A DNA stretch of 64,000 bases from LMUY01 sp965198565 (GCA_965198565.1 OZ240665.1:434001-498000); one strand, 5' to 3'. Positions 28,329 through 37,791 are shown, counted from the stretch's first letter. Translations and numbers: made by a program. The notes: generated from the sequence alone by a model not told the origin.

Positions 28329-29066
28329 TTGCGCCCAATCGTCATCATTCCCGCCCGCATGGCTTCCTCCCGGCTGCCCGGCAAGCCGCTGGCCGACATC
28401 GCCGGACTGCCGATGGTGGTTCACGTGCTGCGGCGGGCCGAAGCGGCTGGCATTGGCCCGGTCGCCGTCGCCTGTGGCGAGCCCGAGATCGCCGAGGCGG
28501 TGGTGCGGCATGGCGGCCGCGCGGTGCTGACCGACCCGGCGCTGCCCTCCGGCTCGGACCGCGTCCACGCCGCCCTGCAGCGTCTCGACCCCGCCGCCGA
28601 ATACGACGTGGTGGTGAACGTGCAGGGCGACACCCCCACCATCGACCCGGCGGCGATCCGCGCCGTCCTCGCACCGCTGTCCGACCCGGCGCTCGACATC
28701 GGCACCCTCGTCGTGCCCATCGCCGGCGCCGAGGAAGCCGCTAGCCCGTCCTTCGTGAAGGCCGTCTGCGCCTTCGTGCCGGGCCAGACGGTGGCCGCAG
28801 CGCTCTACTTCTCTCGCGCGCCGGTCCCCTCCGGCGAGGGGCCGCTCTGGCACCATATCGGCCTCTACGCGTTCCGCCGCGCCGCCTTGGCCCGCTTCGT
28901 CGCCCTGCCGCCCAGCCCGCTCGAGCAGCGCGAAGGCCTCGAGCAGCTCCGCGCCTTGGAGGCCGGCATGCGCATCGGCTGCGCCCGGATGGACCATGGC
29001 CCGTTCGGGGTCGACACGCCGGCCGACCTGGCCCGCGCCCGCGCCCTCCTGCCCGCGCCCTGCTGA
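28329..29066 (+). CDS. kdsB: 3-deoxy-manno-octulosonate cytidylyltransferase
   Basis: Activates Kdo as CMP-Kdo for lipid A inner core synthesis. N-terminal nucleotide-binding signature PIVIIPARMASSRLPGKPL, then SGSDRV, VVNVQGDTP and HHIGLYAFRR, ending GVDTPADLARAR. 245 residues, normal. No ATG precedes the conserved start; the TTG at 28329 is the best candidate and puts the first strand in the right place. Upstream of pheA with a 13-bp gap, so probably one operon. Confidence 0.92.
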   Translation: MRPIVIIPARMASSRLPGKPLADIAGLPMVVHVLRRAEAAGIGPVAVACGEPEIAEAVVRHGGRAVLTDPALPSGSDRVHAALQRLDPAAEYDVVVNVQGDTPTIDPAAIRAVLAPLSDPALDIGTLVVPIAGAEEAASPSFVKAVCAFVPGQTVAAALYFSRAPVPSGEGPLWHHIGLYAFRRAALARFVALPPSPLEQREGLEQLRALEAGMRIGCARMDHGPFGVDTPADLARARALLPAPC

Positions 29067-29079
29067 TGGAGCCTCCTGC

Positions 29080-29925
29080 ATGACCGTCGCTTTCCAAGGC
29101 AAACCCGGCGCCTATTCCGACCTGGCCTGCCGCGCCGCGCTGCCGGGCCAACCCACCCTGCCCTGCGACACCTTCGAGGCCACCATCGACGCCGTTCGCA
29201 TGGGGGCCGCTGATCTCGCCATGCTGCCGTGCGAGAACAGCCTCGCCGGCCGCGTGCCGGACATCCACTCGCTGCTGCCGGGGAGCGGGTTGCATATCGT
29301 GGGCGAACATTTCCAGCCGGTGGAGCACTGCCTGCTCGCTCCGCCCGGCGCCACGATTGGCGGCATACGCCGGGTCCATTCCCACGCCGTGGCGCTCGGC
29401 CAGGTGCGGCGCATCGTGCGCGAGCTGGGGGTGGAAGCCGTGGTGGAAGCCGACACCGCCGGCGCCGCCCAGTTGGTCGCCCAGTGGGGCAACCCGGCGG
29501 ACGCCGCGATCGCGTCCAGCCTCGCCGCCGAACTCTACGGGCTCGACATCCTGCGCAGCCATGTGGAAGACGCGTCCTACAACGTCACCCGCTTCTACGT
29601 GACAGCTCGGCAGGCCGCCGCCTCGCCCGTCGACGCGGCGGACACGATGACGACGTTCATCTTCCACGTCCGCAACGTGCCCGCCGCGCTCTACAAGGCG
29701 CTCGGCGGCTTCGCCACCAACGGCGTGAACATGACCAAGCTGGAGAGCTACATGCTGGCTGGCGAGTTCACCGCCACGCAATTCCTCTGCGACGTGGACG
29801 GCCACCCGGAGCAGCCGGCGTTGCGCGGGGCGCTCGAGGAGCTGGAGTTCTTCTCCCGCGAGGTGCGCATCCTGGGCGTCTACCAGGCCGCGGCGTGGCG
29901 GGTCGGCGCGCGGGTGGGGCGCTGA
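29080..29925 (+). CDS. pheA: Prephenate dehydratase
   Basis: Converts prephenate to phenylpyruvate in phenylalanine synthesis. Monofunctional, 281 residues. Catalytic domain with VAFQGKPGAYSD, MLPCENSLAGRV and the TRF motif in YNVTRFYV. C-terminal ACT regulatory domain (TTFIFHVRNVPAALYKAL, MTKLESY) for phenylalanine feedback. No chorismate mutase domain. Confidence 0.95.
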   Translation: MTVAFQGKPGAYSDLACRAALPGQPTLPCDTFEATIDAVRMGAADLAMLPCENSLAGRVPDIHSLLPGSGLHIVGEHFQPVEHCLLAPPGATIGGIRRVHSHAVALGQVRRIVRELGVEAVVEADTAGAAQLVAQWGNPADAAIASSLAAELYGLDILRSHVEDASYNVTRFYVTARQAAASPVDAADTMTTFIFHVRNVPAALYKALGGFATNGVNMTKLESYMLAGEFTATQFLCDVDGHPEQPALRGALEELEFFSREVRILGVYQAAAWRVGARVGR

Positions 29926-30048
29926 TCCACCCGGAAACAGCCGTGGACGGATTATCTGGCGTGTGACAGGCTAAACAATTGAGAACGGGCGACCCAATGG
30001 CCACGCCCGCGCCAGCCACGGGACGAACCCCTCGCAACGGAGACTCGT

Positions 30049-30849
30049 ATGCTCAAGCGAATGCTCGTCCTCCTTCTCGCCCTGGCGGCGACGTGCCTCG
30101 CCCCGGCGGCCCGCGCAGAGTCGCCCGCCTTGGTCGCCGCGGGCAAGCTCACCTACGGCACGGCCGCGAGCTTCGCCCCGTTCGAGTATATGAAGGATGG
30201 GCAGGACACCGGCTTCGACATCGAGTTCGGAGCCGCTGTCGCCGCGAAGATGGGGTTGGCTCCGGCCGCCACGAACATGGACTTCGCCGGCCTGATCCCA
30301 GCGCTGCAGGGACGCAGGATCGACGTGATCAACAGCGGGATGTACATCAATCCAACGCGGGCGGAGCAGGTCGACTTCGTTCCCTACATGCGGGTCGGCG
30401 ACGAAATTGTTGTTCGCAAGGGCAATCCGCTAGGGATTGCCGCCCGCAGCGACCTGTGCGGCCACCGCGTGGCGGTAACGCTGGGCGGGATCGAAGAAAC
30501 CTACGCCCACCAGGACAGCGACACCTGCCAAAAGGCGGACAAGCCGGCGCTGACGATCCTGACCCTGCCGACGGCGCAGGACAGTGCCTTGTCGCTGCGC
30601 CAGGGGCGTGCCGATGCCTTCTACGACTCCACGCCGGGCGCGGCCGAGATGATCGACCAACTGCCTGAAGCCTACCAGATCGCGGGCAAGCCGTTCGAGG
30701 AGAGCACGCAGATCGGCATTGCCGTGCGCAAGGGCGACACGGCCATGCACGACGCCGTGGCAAAGGCGATCGCCGCGGTGGTGCAGGACGGCACGTACGC
30801 CCGGCTGCTGGCCAAGTACAACCTGCCGGCCAGCAGCTCGATCTTCTGA
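30049..30849 (+). CDS. Periplasmic amino-acid-type solute-binding protein (family 3)
   Basis: 266 residues with signal peptide (MLKRMLVLLLALAATCLAP, cleavage near ARA-E). Family-3 signature FAPFEYMKDGQDTGFDIE, then NMDFAGLIPALQGRRIDVI and DALSLRQGRADA-like lobe 2. A GGAGA ribosome site precedes ATG 30049. No permease or ATPase genes adjoin, so it is an orphan binding protein here. Followed after 33 bp by an enolase-superfamily gene, hinting at uptake of that enzyme's substrate. Confidence 0.87.
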   Translation: MLKRMLVLLLALAATCLAPAARAESPALVAAGKLTYGTAASFAPFEYMKDGQDTGFDIEFGAAVAAKMGLAPAATNMDFAGLIPALQGRRIDVINSGMYINPTRAEQVDFVPYMRVGDEIVVRKGNPLGIAARSDLCGHRVAVTLGGIEETYAHQDSDTCQKADKPALTILTLPTAQDSALSLRQGRADAFYDSTPGAAEMIDQLPEAYQIAGKPFEESTQIGIAVRKGDTAMHDAVAKAIAAVVQDGTYARLLAKYNLPASSSIF

Positions 30850-30882
30850 GAGCGGACGCGCCGCTGGCATGCTGGGCGGCTG

Positions 30883-31986
30883 GTGAGCCGGCGCATCGTC
30901 CTATCGCGGGTCCGCCTGTGCTACGCGGACGGGCTCGTGCTGCACACCGCATCATCTGGCGCGGTGCCCGAACTGGATGAGCTGCGCCTGTGCGTGGAGG
31001 AGGACGGCGAGCTCACAGCTTTGGGCGCGACGCGGGTCAACATCGCCTACCTGACGGGGCTGGCGCCGGAGCCGGTCGTGGCAGACTGCCTGGACGCAGC
31101 CGCCGGCGTCGACTGGACGTTGCCGCCGGGGCAGTTCGTGCCGGCGCTGGACGCGGCCTTTCCCCACTTGCCGGCGGTCGCCCGCATGCTGTTCGAGATG
31201 GCGGCACGCACCGCTGCCGCCCACGCGGCCGGGCGCAGCTTGTGCGAGGAGCTTGGCGGCCGGGCGCAGCCCGATGTTGCCACCAACCAGACGCTGTTCC
31301 GCGCCGACGACGACGCGCTGCTTCGGCGCGCCGAGGGCTACGTCGCGCGGGGCTTCCTCGATCTGAAATTGCGGGTCGGATTCGGCTCGTTCGAGGACGA
31401 CTTGCGGCGGCTGCGCCTGCTACGCGCACGCTTTGGCGACGCGCTCGCGCTGTCGATCGACGCCAACGGGAGTTGGAGCGAGGCCGACGCCGCAGCGTAT
31501 CTCGACGCGCTGGCGCCACTCGGGCTGCGCTACGCCGAACAGCCGATCCCGGCTGGGGATTGGGACGCCATCGCGCGGCTCTGCTGCCGATCCCCGGTGC
31601 CGATCATGCTGGACGAAAGCCTCGACGGGATGGCGGCGGTGGAGCGATTGGCGGCGTCGCGGGCGGCGCCGTTGGCGCACCTGAAGCTCGCAAAGCTGGG
31701 CGGGCTTGACCGGTTGATGGCCGCCGGGCGCCTGCTGGCCGAGGCGGGCATCGCGGTCATGGTCGGACAAATGAACGAGGGAGTGGTGAGCACGCTGGCC
31801 GCCGCGCACGCAGCGGTCGCGTTGCGTGCGGAGCTCTGCGAACTCTATGGCGCGGACGGATTGGTGGGCGATCCCGCCGGCTCGCTGCAATACGCCGGCG
31901 GCCGGCTGTCGCTGCCGGCCGGGCCAGGGTTGGGTCTGGCCTGCTATGGCGGAGGCGGGACTCTTCTCTGGGAGCGGCACATATGA
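30883..31986 (+). CDS. Enolase-superfamily (MLE/dipeptide-epimerase-like) enzyme
   Basis: 367 residues, GTG start. N-terminal capping domain and C-terminal barrel. Metal ligands appear as Asp in SIDANGSW, Glu in YAEQPI and Asp in LDES; the opposite-face Lys is in HLKLAKLGG. The second-strand KxK motif reads KLR (DLKLRVG), so one acid/base Lys is Arg. Subgroup pattern is closest to dipeptide epimerases, but the substrate cannot be assigned. Overlaps nagA by 4 bp, suggesting amino-sugar or muropeptide metabolism. Confidence 0.75.
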   Translation: MSRRIVLSRVRLCYADGLVLHTASSGAVPELDELRLCVEEDGELTALGATRVNIAYLTGLAPEPVVADCLDAAAGVDWTLPPGQFVPALDAAFPHLPAVARMLFEMAARTAAAHAAGRSLCEELGGRAQPDVATNQTLFRADDDALLRRAEGYVARGFLDLKLRVGFGSFEDDLRRLRLLRARFGDALALSIDANGSWSEADAAAYLDALAPLGLRYAEQPIPAGDWDAIARLCCRSPVPIMLDESLDGMAAVERLAASRAAPLAHLKLAKLGGLDRLMAAGRLLAEAGIAVMVGQMNEGVVSTLAAAHAAVALRAELCELYGADGLVGDPAGSLQYAGGRLSLPAGPGLGLACYGGGGTLLWERHI

Positions 31987-33152
31987 ACGAGGGCGCGCGC
32001 GGAGGAAGCCGTCTTGCGCTCGCCGGCGCCCGGATCTTCACCGGCGACCAGTGGCTCGAGCACCATGCCGTGTTGGTCGAAGGCAGCGAAGTGATCGGCG
32101 TGCCGGCGGTGGCGGACCTCCCGGCGGACACCCCATGCGAGACCTTGCCCGGCGGGATGCTCGTCCCCGGCTTTGTCGATGCCCAGGTGAATGGCGGCGG
32201 CGGCACCCTGTTCAACGCCACGCCCGATCGCGCCACGATCACCAAGATCGCCGAGGCGCACGCACGCAGCGGCGGCACCACGGCGCTGCTGCCCACCTTC
32301 ATCACCGATAAGCCCGCCGGCATGCAGGCCGCCATCACCGCCGCACGCAGCGCCATTGCTGAGAGCGTGCCAGGCATCGCCGGACTGCATCTCGAGGGTC
32401 CGTTCCTGTCCCTCGACCGAGCCGGCGCACATGACCCGGCGTTGATCCGCAGCATGACCGACGCGGACGTGGACACGCTCCTCGACAGCAGCATCGAGAC
32501 GCTGCTGATTACGGTGGCGCCGGAGACCATGAGCCCGCGACTGATCCGGCGACTGGTGGCGGGCGGCGTGATCGTCAGCCTCGGCCACAGTGCGGCCAGC
32601 TACGAGGTCGCGATGGCCGCGGCGGACGCGGGCGCGAGGGGGGTCACGCATCTGTTCAACGCGATGTCGCAACTGCAATCGCGCGGGCCCGGGCTGGTTG
32701 GCGCGGCGTTGCAACATGGCGGGCTCTGGGGCGGCGTCATTGCCGATGGCCACCATGTCCATCCCGCCGCGCTGGCTGCGGCGTTGCGAGGCAAACGCGG
32801 GCCGGCCCGGCTGTTCCTGGTGAGCGACGCAATGCCCGCGGCTGGCCACGCGCAAGACGAGTTCCTGCTCAACGGGCGCCGCGTCAGCCGGCGGGATGGG
32901 GCGCTCCGGTTGGATAACGGCACGCTCGCCGGGTCAGACCTCACGATGCATGCGGCCTTGCTTTATGCAGTGGGGCAGCTCGAGGTTTCGCTGGACGAGG
33001 GATTGCGGATGGCGAGCCGTTATCCTGCCGAGTTCCTCCGGCTCGACCGGCGTGGCCGGATCGCCACGGGCGCGCGCGCCGACATGGTCCAGCTCGATGC
33101 TTGCCTGGCCATGCAAGCCGTCTGGATCGGCGGGACGCGCATGGGACCATGA
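31983..33152 (+). CDS. nagA: N-acetylglucosamine-6-phosphate deacetylase
   Basis: Amidohydrolase that deacetylates GlcNAc-6-phosphate in amino-sugar catabolism and cell-wall recycling. Motifs: DAQVNGGGG, HLEGPFLS (metal Glu), SLGHSAAS (metal His), THLFNAMSQL (metal His), IADGHHVHP and FLVSDAMPAAG (catalytic Asp). 389 residues. The last codons and the stop lie within an inverted repeat starting at 33143, so the native C-terminus may have been cut slightly by an insertion. Confidence 0.92.
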   Translation: MNEGARGGSRLALAGARIFTGDQWLEHHAVLVEGSEVIGVPAVADLPADTPCETLPGGMLVPGFVDAQVNGGGGTLFNATPDRATITKIAEAHARSGGTTALLPTFITDKPAGMQAAITAARSAIAESVPGIAGLHLEGPFLSLDRAGAHDPALIRSMTDADVDTLLDSSIETLLITVAPETMSPRLIRRLVAGGVIVSLGHSAASYEVAMAAADAGARGVTHLFNAMSQLQSRGPGLVGAALQHGGLWGGVIADGHHVHPAALAAALRGKRGPARLFLVSDAMPAAGHAQDEFLLNGRRVSRRDGALRLDNGTLAGSDLTMHAALLYAVGQLEVSLDEGLRMASRYPAEFLRLDRRGRIATGARADMVQLDACLAMQAVWIGGTRMGP

Positions 33153-33175
33153 GGAAGTGTGGGGCATTCACGCCG
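33143..33175. repeat. Left arm of a long inverted repeat bounding a mobile-DNA block
   Basis: GGGACCATGAGGAAGTGTGG and onward matches the reverse complement of 35246-35278 with about three mismatches in 33 bp. It contains the nagA stop codon. Confidence 0.88.
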
Positions 33176-33983
33176 TTGCTGCTGTCTGACCAGCGCTGAC
33201 CTGATTATCGTTGGTTAGCCCTGGATGCCACCGCTCAAGCAGCGGCCGGAGCGTACCGTCGAGGGCGCGGGTCTGTAGCAGCAGGTGCGCACCACGCCGG
33301 GTCGATTGCATCTGTTGGCGCTTGGCGAAGCGCTTGCTGACCACGGCATTGACGGTGCTCTCAGCCATAGCCGATGAGATGCGCTCGCCGGACCGGAACC
33401 GTTCGCCGTAGTTGATCAGGCTGCCCGCATTCGACCTGATGTAGACCGCGAACTCATGGGCCAACCGGGCGAATTTGCTCAAGTGAAGGTATTCCATCTC
33501 CAGCCCTTTCACATCGTCGCGCAGATCGTCGGCGTGCTATTATGCACGATAGTAGTTGCCATGCCAGAGCAGCCACTTGGTTCGTTTCAGGTCATTCGAC
33601 AGTTGCGTCCCTTGTTCCTCGTCATAATGGGCGACGCCGCGCGCATACTGCTCCAGCACCGTCAGGCGCATGGCGATGTGGAACCAGTCCAGGACATGCT
33701 CAGCCTCAGGAGTGACCAACTCGGTCAGCGAGCGCACCTCCTCACCGCCGTCGGTCAGAAACGTGACGTCCTGGTTGGCCTGCAATCCTTGCTGCTGCAA
33801 CAAGTCGAACAGGCGGCGTTTTGGCTTGCGATCGTAGCCATGCACCAAGCCGATGTAGCGCGGCGCGCGGTCTTCGGGGATGGATCGCCCGACGATCAAC
33901 TCGAAGTTGGCCTTCCTGTCGTCCCAGTCTCGGACGTAACCGCCATCGAGACCAACGACGATGCGTCCTTCTGGGATCGGCAA
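33168..33983 (-). pseudogene. ISKra4-like transposase fragment, truncated and frameshifted
   Basis: The upstream piece (33540-33983) carries GRIVVGLDGGYVRDW, RYIGLVHGYDRKPKRRL, FLTDGGEEVRSL and HVLDWFHIAMRL. It ends prematurely at WHGNYYRA and the family sequence resumes in another frame (GLEMEYLHLSKFARLAHEF, INYGERFRSGERISSAM, VVSKRFAKRQQMQ) to 33168. The N-terminal half is missing; a tyrosine recombinase tail begins where it stops. Non-functional. Confidence 0.8.
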
Positions 33984-33994
33984 CTCGGCCCACT

Positions 33995-34455
33995 AGCCTC
34001 GCTGAACGTGTCGTCACCATCCGCCAGGGCAAAGGTGGCAAGCGACGCGAGGTGCCGATCCGGCGCGACCTGGCGCAGTTGCTCCGGCTGCATATTGGCT
34101 CTCGTCGAGCCGGGCCGCTGTTTTCCAGCCGCCAGCAGGGTTCCGGCCCCGTGCCGCATACCCTGACCCGGCAGCGCGTGGGCCAAGTCGTCTGCGGCGT
34201 GGCCAATGCCACCGGGATCATCAAGCGTGTCTACCCGCACCTGCTACGGCACACGGTGGCGACAAGGCTGCTCGCGCTGGGGATGGACATCACCGACCTG
34301 CAACGCTTCCTCGGGCACGAGAGCATCAGCAACACCCGGCTCTACGCCGAAACCACTGCCGCCACGCTGCAGCGCCGGTTCGACCAGCTGACCGATCCGG
34401 CCGCCCATACACTGGTCGCAAACATCAGGCAGCAGCGGGGGATGATGCCGCGCTG
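33995..34455 (+). pseudogene. Tyrosine recombinase/integrase, C-terminal fragment
   Basis: Catalytic-domain tail of a XerC/D-like recombinase: RQGKGGKRREVPI with the active Lys, HLLRHTVATRLL (His-x-x-Arg), LGHESISNTRLYAETT (His and nucleophile Tyr). The N-terminal half and the first catalytic Arg are absent; coding similarity begins abruptly near 33995, adjacent to the ISKra4-like fragment. The open frame continues past the natural end into unrelated sequence. Confidence 0.75.
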
Positions 34456-34495
34456 CTCGCCGCCGAACTCCTCGCCCGGCGTCGAGCCGAACAGG

Positions 34496-35215
34496 TCACC
34501 ACTGCTGATGCATGACCACCTGGTGCTCGCCTTTGCGCAGCCTGGCGTTCACCGTCCGCCGGACGAACGAAATACCCCGGGCGCGCTCGCGGGCTTTGCT
34601 GCGTTCAACGGCGTCCTCTAGCCGCCACCGGGTTTCCTGATCCTTCAGCACTTCAGGCCGGTCCTCCAGCACCACCTCGCGTAGGATGTCTGCCATCGTG
34701 TCCAGGTCGTCGAAGGCATCCCACGACGAGGCATTGCCCAAGCCGGCGAGATAGCCCCGCGGGCCGCCGCAGTCCTCCGGCGGGCAGTTGCCGTCGCCAG
34801 CTGTGCAGGTCGGATACGACTTGCCCGGCTCCGCCATCCAAGCCGTTCTCCTCGATCCTGACCTCGTGCCGCCACGGAATGTTCAGATCGTACTCATACA
34901 CGAGCCGGGCACCGCGGCGCAGCTTGAGCGCCGCCAGGGTCACGTCGGGGAAGACGCCGATACCTCCCAGGAACCGTATCGTTTGGAGCGAAGGCAGAAC
35001 TGGTAAAGGTGGTGGCCCTCCCACCCCATCGCGACCTGGATCACGCCGTGCAGCTCGCGCAAGCTGCAGGTGTCCCGCACCAACACCCGCCGCCAAACCA
35101 TCGGGCTGATCCCAAGCAGCCACACCTTGACCTGCATGACACCAACCACCTCGGGCACTGGCGGCATCGCGTCAGGATAGACTGCTGGTTCAGGATGCTT
35201 CGTGGGGCGGGGCAC
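34496..35215 (-). pseudogene. pRiA4b ORF-3-like protein, broken by two frameshifts
   Basis: Three pieces lie in order on the minus strand but in different frames: VMQVKVWLLGISPMVWRRVL to LYQFCLRSKRYG (34940-35215), LRRGARLVYEYDLNIPWRHE (about 34840-34950), and YPTCTAGDGNCPPEDCGGPRGYL to the end (34496-34837). Together they form one pRiA4b ORF-3-family protein, a plasmid/island-associated family of unknown function. Confidence 0.78.
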
Positions 35216-35245
35216 CGTGGCAACATACCGTCCTCGGCCCTACGT

Positions 35246-35278
35246 CGTCGTGCATACCCCACACTTCCTCATGGTCCC
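35246..35278. repeat. Right arm of the long inverted repeat
   Basis: Reverse complement of the 33143-33175 arm with about three mismatches. The junction cuts into a restriction-enzyme-like reading frame. Confidence 0.88.
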
Positions 35279-35573
35279 TCGGTAGAGCCCGCCGAGCGGC
35301 AACGTAGCTCCGGATTTCATTAATGATTGGGGTCGGACTGTACTCCCGATCCGCGGTCGAGAGGTCTTGCGCGTTGAGTGAACAAAGCTGGGCTGCCCCG
35401 ATTTCTGCGGCTTCTTGCGAGGCTTTGGAACTGGGGTGATCAGCTCCGATCGACGACGGCCTGCGACCGGGGGGCTGCTCGATAGGTTGGCCGTCGGCAT
35501 CCATGGCGTGGTGCCGGGTCGGAACCTCGTAGGGCGAGTTCAGGATCGGCTGCTCGAAAAAGCTTGACGGCAT
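35279..35573 (-). pseudogene. N-terminal fragment of a type III-like restriction endonuclease/helicase
   Basis: The start reads MPSSFFEQPILNSPYEVPTR then GQPIEQPPGRR. The match continues in a second frame (RRSELITPVPKPRK) and returns to the first (LSTADREYSPTPIINEIRSY, VAARRALP). This resembles the N-terminus of large Res/DEAD-type restriction proteins (BPTD_3080-like). It ends at the inverted-repeat junction at 35278. Frameshifted and truncated; identification rests on remembered family pattern only. Confidence 0.6.
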
Positions 35574-35835
35574 AGACGGGTATCACCACAGCGGCTCGAA
35601 ACACGATGAGCCGAGCATGGCTTGCTACGGCAGGGAATATCATCGCGGTCTGCCCCGTTGGGGTGTGTGGCTGTGTGCGTAACCTACTGAAGCGGCGACG
35701 GCGAGGATGCCAGACCTCGACCAGCAGGCAATGTCTTCGCGGCCGGGCGGGCGGGTCGGGTCGCCGTCCGCCAGGGCGGTGCGGGAGGGATGAGGCGGCG
35801 GTGCGGGATTTTGGCGATGTCCCTCAGTGACCGAG
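35574..35835. other. Intergenic region, no gene recognised
   Basis: 262 bp between the restriction-enzyme fragment and the Wzy-like gene. Short frames exist but none has recognisable content. It marks the change from mobile-DNA debris to the EPS locus. Confidence 0.5.
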
Positions 35836-37098
35836 TTAGCGATGAAACACGTCCTGTTTTATTGGGACAAATTGGCTGTCGTTTGCCTCCGCTCGCCGGG
35901 TCACCCCGCGCAACCAAATCGCGATAAACAAGCCCACAAGAGAACCATTAAACCATGTCGGGGTAAGGCAACCGAAAAGTCCGATCAGACATCCGGTATA
36001 TTGAACAGCCTTGCTGTTCGCAACCGAGCCGCAACCGCCATAGTAAGTGCAGAAGCATTGGACGTAAACGGAGAAACAATATAGAACTAGCCCTGTAAGC
36101 CCGAAGATGAACCATATCCCAAGCGGACCAAGGTCTGCTGCCGACAGGGTTGGGTTACTGGTGAAAAGCACCATGCTCGCATCGTCGGAAGAAATGCCGG
36201 CACCCAAAAGTGGCTCGGCCTGGAGGATACGACGGATCGTATCAAACCCTTCGGTTCGGATACGCGCGGAGGTGTCATCACCGAAGATGACGAATGGATT
36301 CCACGCTGGATCGACCATTCCGTATAGCACGACGCCGGACAGGGCGATAAAGCCAGCGAGGCAAAAAATGGAAACTCCGGACCGCCCAGGCAAGATCAAC
36401 GATAGTATTGACACGCAGGCAACAATAACGATTAGAAGGCGTGATTCGGACATGATCAAAGCCACCACTGCCAAAAACAGCATCAGCGCGTGGAGTCGAG
36501 ACCGGCGCTCTATCATCTTGAAATAAGAGTAGTACATGCAATACAGCGTTGACGAGGCGATGATCAGTATTCGTGCGCCACGCTCGGGATCGCTCTGCGT
36601 CAAGCTCTCCTCGATGCCGGCGGGCATGATGTGCAGCAGAATTGTCATAGCAGCCAGCACATAGACTGCGACATAGATGCAGCTATAGAGGTATAGAGTG
36701 CTAAGAAGCTTGAATATGTGTTCTCGTTGCAGAAATATTGGATAGACAATGAAGGAAAACATTGGGTAATATTGTGCAACGCTGTTAAAATTGGGTGGTT
36801 GCCGTGAGATAGACGAGAAGTGTAGGATTTGTACAACCAGTCCAATAGCTCCGAACAAGAATATCAGTAGCTCTGTGATGTAGGATTTTTGGATGGCACG
36901 TATGATAAAGAACGGCAAGCAGGCCACGGTCAAATAAAAGAGTGGCGATCGAATGAAGAATCCCACGAACTCGTAGAACCTTGACACCACGATGACGTCG
37001 CTAGCGAGGAAAATGTGCAGAACCACCAAGTCAAGCTTGCGCAGTTCGGCTCCCTCAGTCAGCTCGATAGGCGGCCCAATCCACCGGCTTTCCACCAT
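35836..37098 (-). CDS. Wzy-like polysaccharide polymerase (multi-spanning membrane protein)
   Basis: 420 residues with about ten hydrophobic segments (SPLFYLTVACLPFFIIRAI, ELLIFLFGAIGLVVQILHF, LHALMLFLAVVALIMSESR, GVSIFCLAGFIALSGVVLYG). A long loop holds ARIRTEGFDTIRRILQAEPL and LLGAGISSDD, the R...G(x)G pattern of O-antigen ligase/Wzy proteins. It would polymerise lipid-linked repeat units in the periplasm. Codon use is clearly more A+T-rich than its neighbours, typical of wzy genes and of transfer. It is transcribed opposite to the rest of the locus. Confidence 0.72.
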   Translation of the reverse strand: MVESRWIGPPIELTEGAELRKLDLVVLHIFLASDVIVVSRFYEFVGFFIRSPLFYLTVACLPFFIIRAIQKSYITELLIFLFGAIGLVVQILHFSSISRQPPNFNSVAQYYPMFSFIVYPIFLQREHIFKLLSTLYLYSCIYVAVYVLAAMTILLHIMPAGIEESLTQSDPERGARILIIASSTLYCMYYSYFKMIERRSRLHALMLFLAVVALIMSESRLLIVIVACVSILSLILPGRSGVSIFCLAGFIALSGVVLYGMVDPAWNPFVIFGDDTSARIRTEGFDTIRRILQAEPLLGAGISSDDASMVLFTSNPTLSAADLGPLGIWFIFGLTGLVLYCFSVYVQCFCTYYGGCGSVANSKAVQYTGCLIGLFGCLTPTWFNGSLVGLFIAIWLRGVTRRAEANDSQFVPIKQDVFHR

Positions 37099-37707
37099 CA
37101 GCTCCGCTCCAAACTAACCCGGGAATGGTTTCGCGATATCAAGATGTGGGTCGTCCTCTGGTAACCGGTGCGGCGCTTTGGCCGATATTCGGTGCCGCCG
37201 AACCATCGTGCAACGCAGTATTGCTCTGACACATTCACAAGGCTCGGCATGGGTCAGAGCACTCGGTTGATTGGGCGGGCCGATACAGCCGACGGGCGGA
37301 AGTGCCCGTCGGCATCGGACCACTATGATGTCTCGCCAAGCCGCGCAAGGTCATGCAGAGCCCCGGCGACGCAAGTGCCGGGATGGCCGTTCAGTGACAC
37401 GCGCCCGGTGGCAACCTGCTGTCGATTGCCGCAACAATCGCCTCACAGGCTGCCGCTGCGGCAGGTAAAGCGGCTCCAGACGAGTGCTGATGTCCGGCAT
37501 GAAGATGATGGCAAGGTCTCTCATAACGAAAATTTAACCTGGCCATTAATGGCTTTTATCGCGCTATTACCGGAGACTTTTTTCGGGAGTGTTGACCGCT
37601 GTTCGTCGCGCCGCTACTGCGTCAGCCAAGACAAGTCCTACTGATTGTTTCAACAAGACTTGGAGACCGTTGCGTTGCAAGAGGATGCTACTGTCCTGGC
37701 TGTCGCT
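37099..37707. other. Intergenic region between divergent EPS genes
   Basis: About 600 bp separates the Wzy-like gene from the GH5 gene. Short frames have no family features. It probably holds the promoters for both directions; no operator could be identified by eye. Confidence 0.5.
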
Positions 37708-37737
37708 TTGGTTTGGCGCCAATCTCTCGTGTATACT
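37708..37737 (+). promoter_or_regulatory. Candidate sigma-70 promoter for the GH5 gene
   Basis: TTGGTT (37708-37713) and TATACT (37732-37737) are 18 bp apart, about 55 bp before the ATG at 37792. Confidence 0.5.
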
Positions 37738-37791
37738 ATCTTCCGTGCGCTTTTTAGCTAAACCTACAGAGCTGGAGATCACCGATCTATC

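Noticed and set aside
37099..37791. Possible CRISPR array or small RNA in the long gap before the GH5 gene
   Set aside because: No regularly spaced repeats and no strong hairpin followed by a T run were found.
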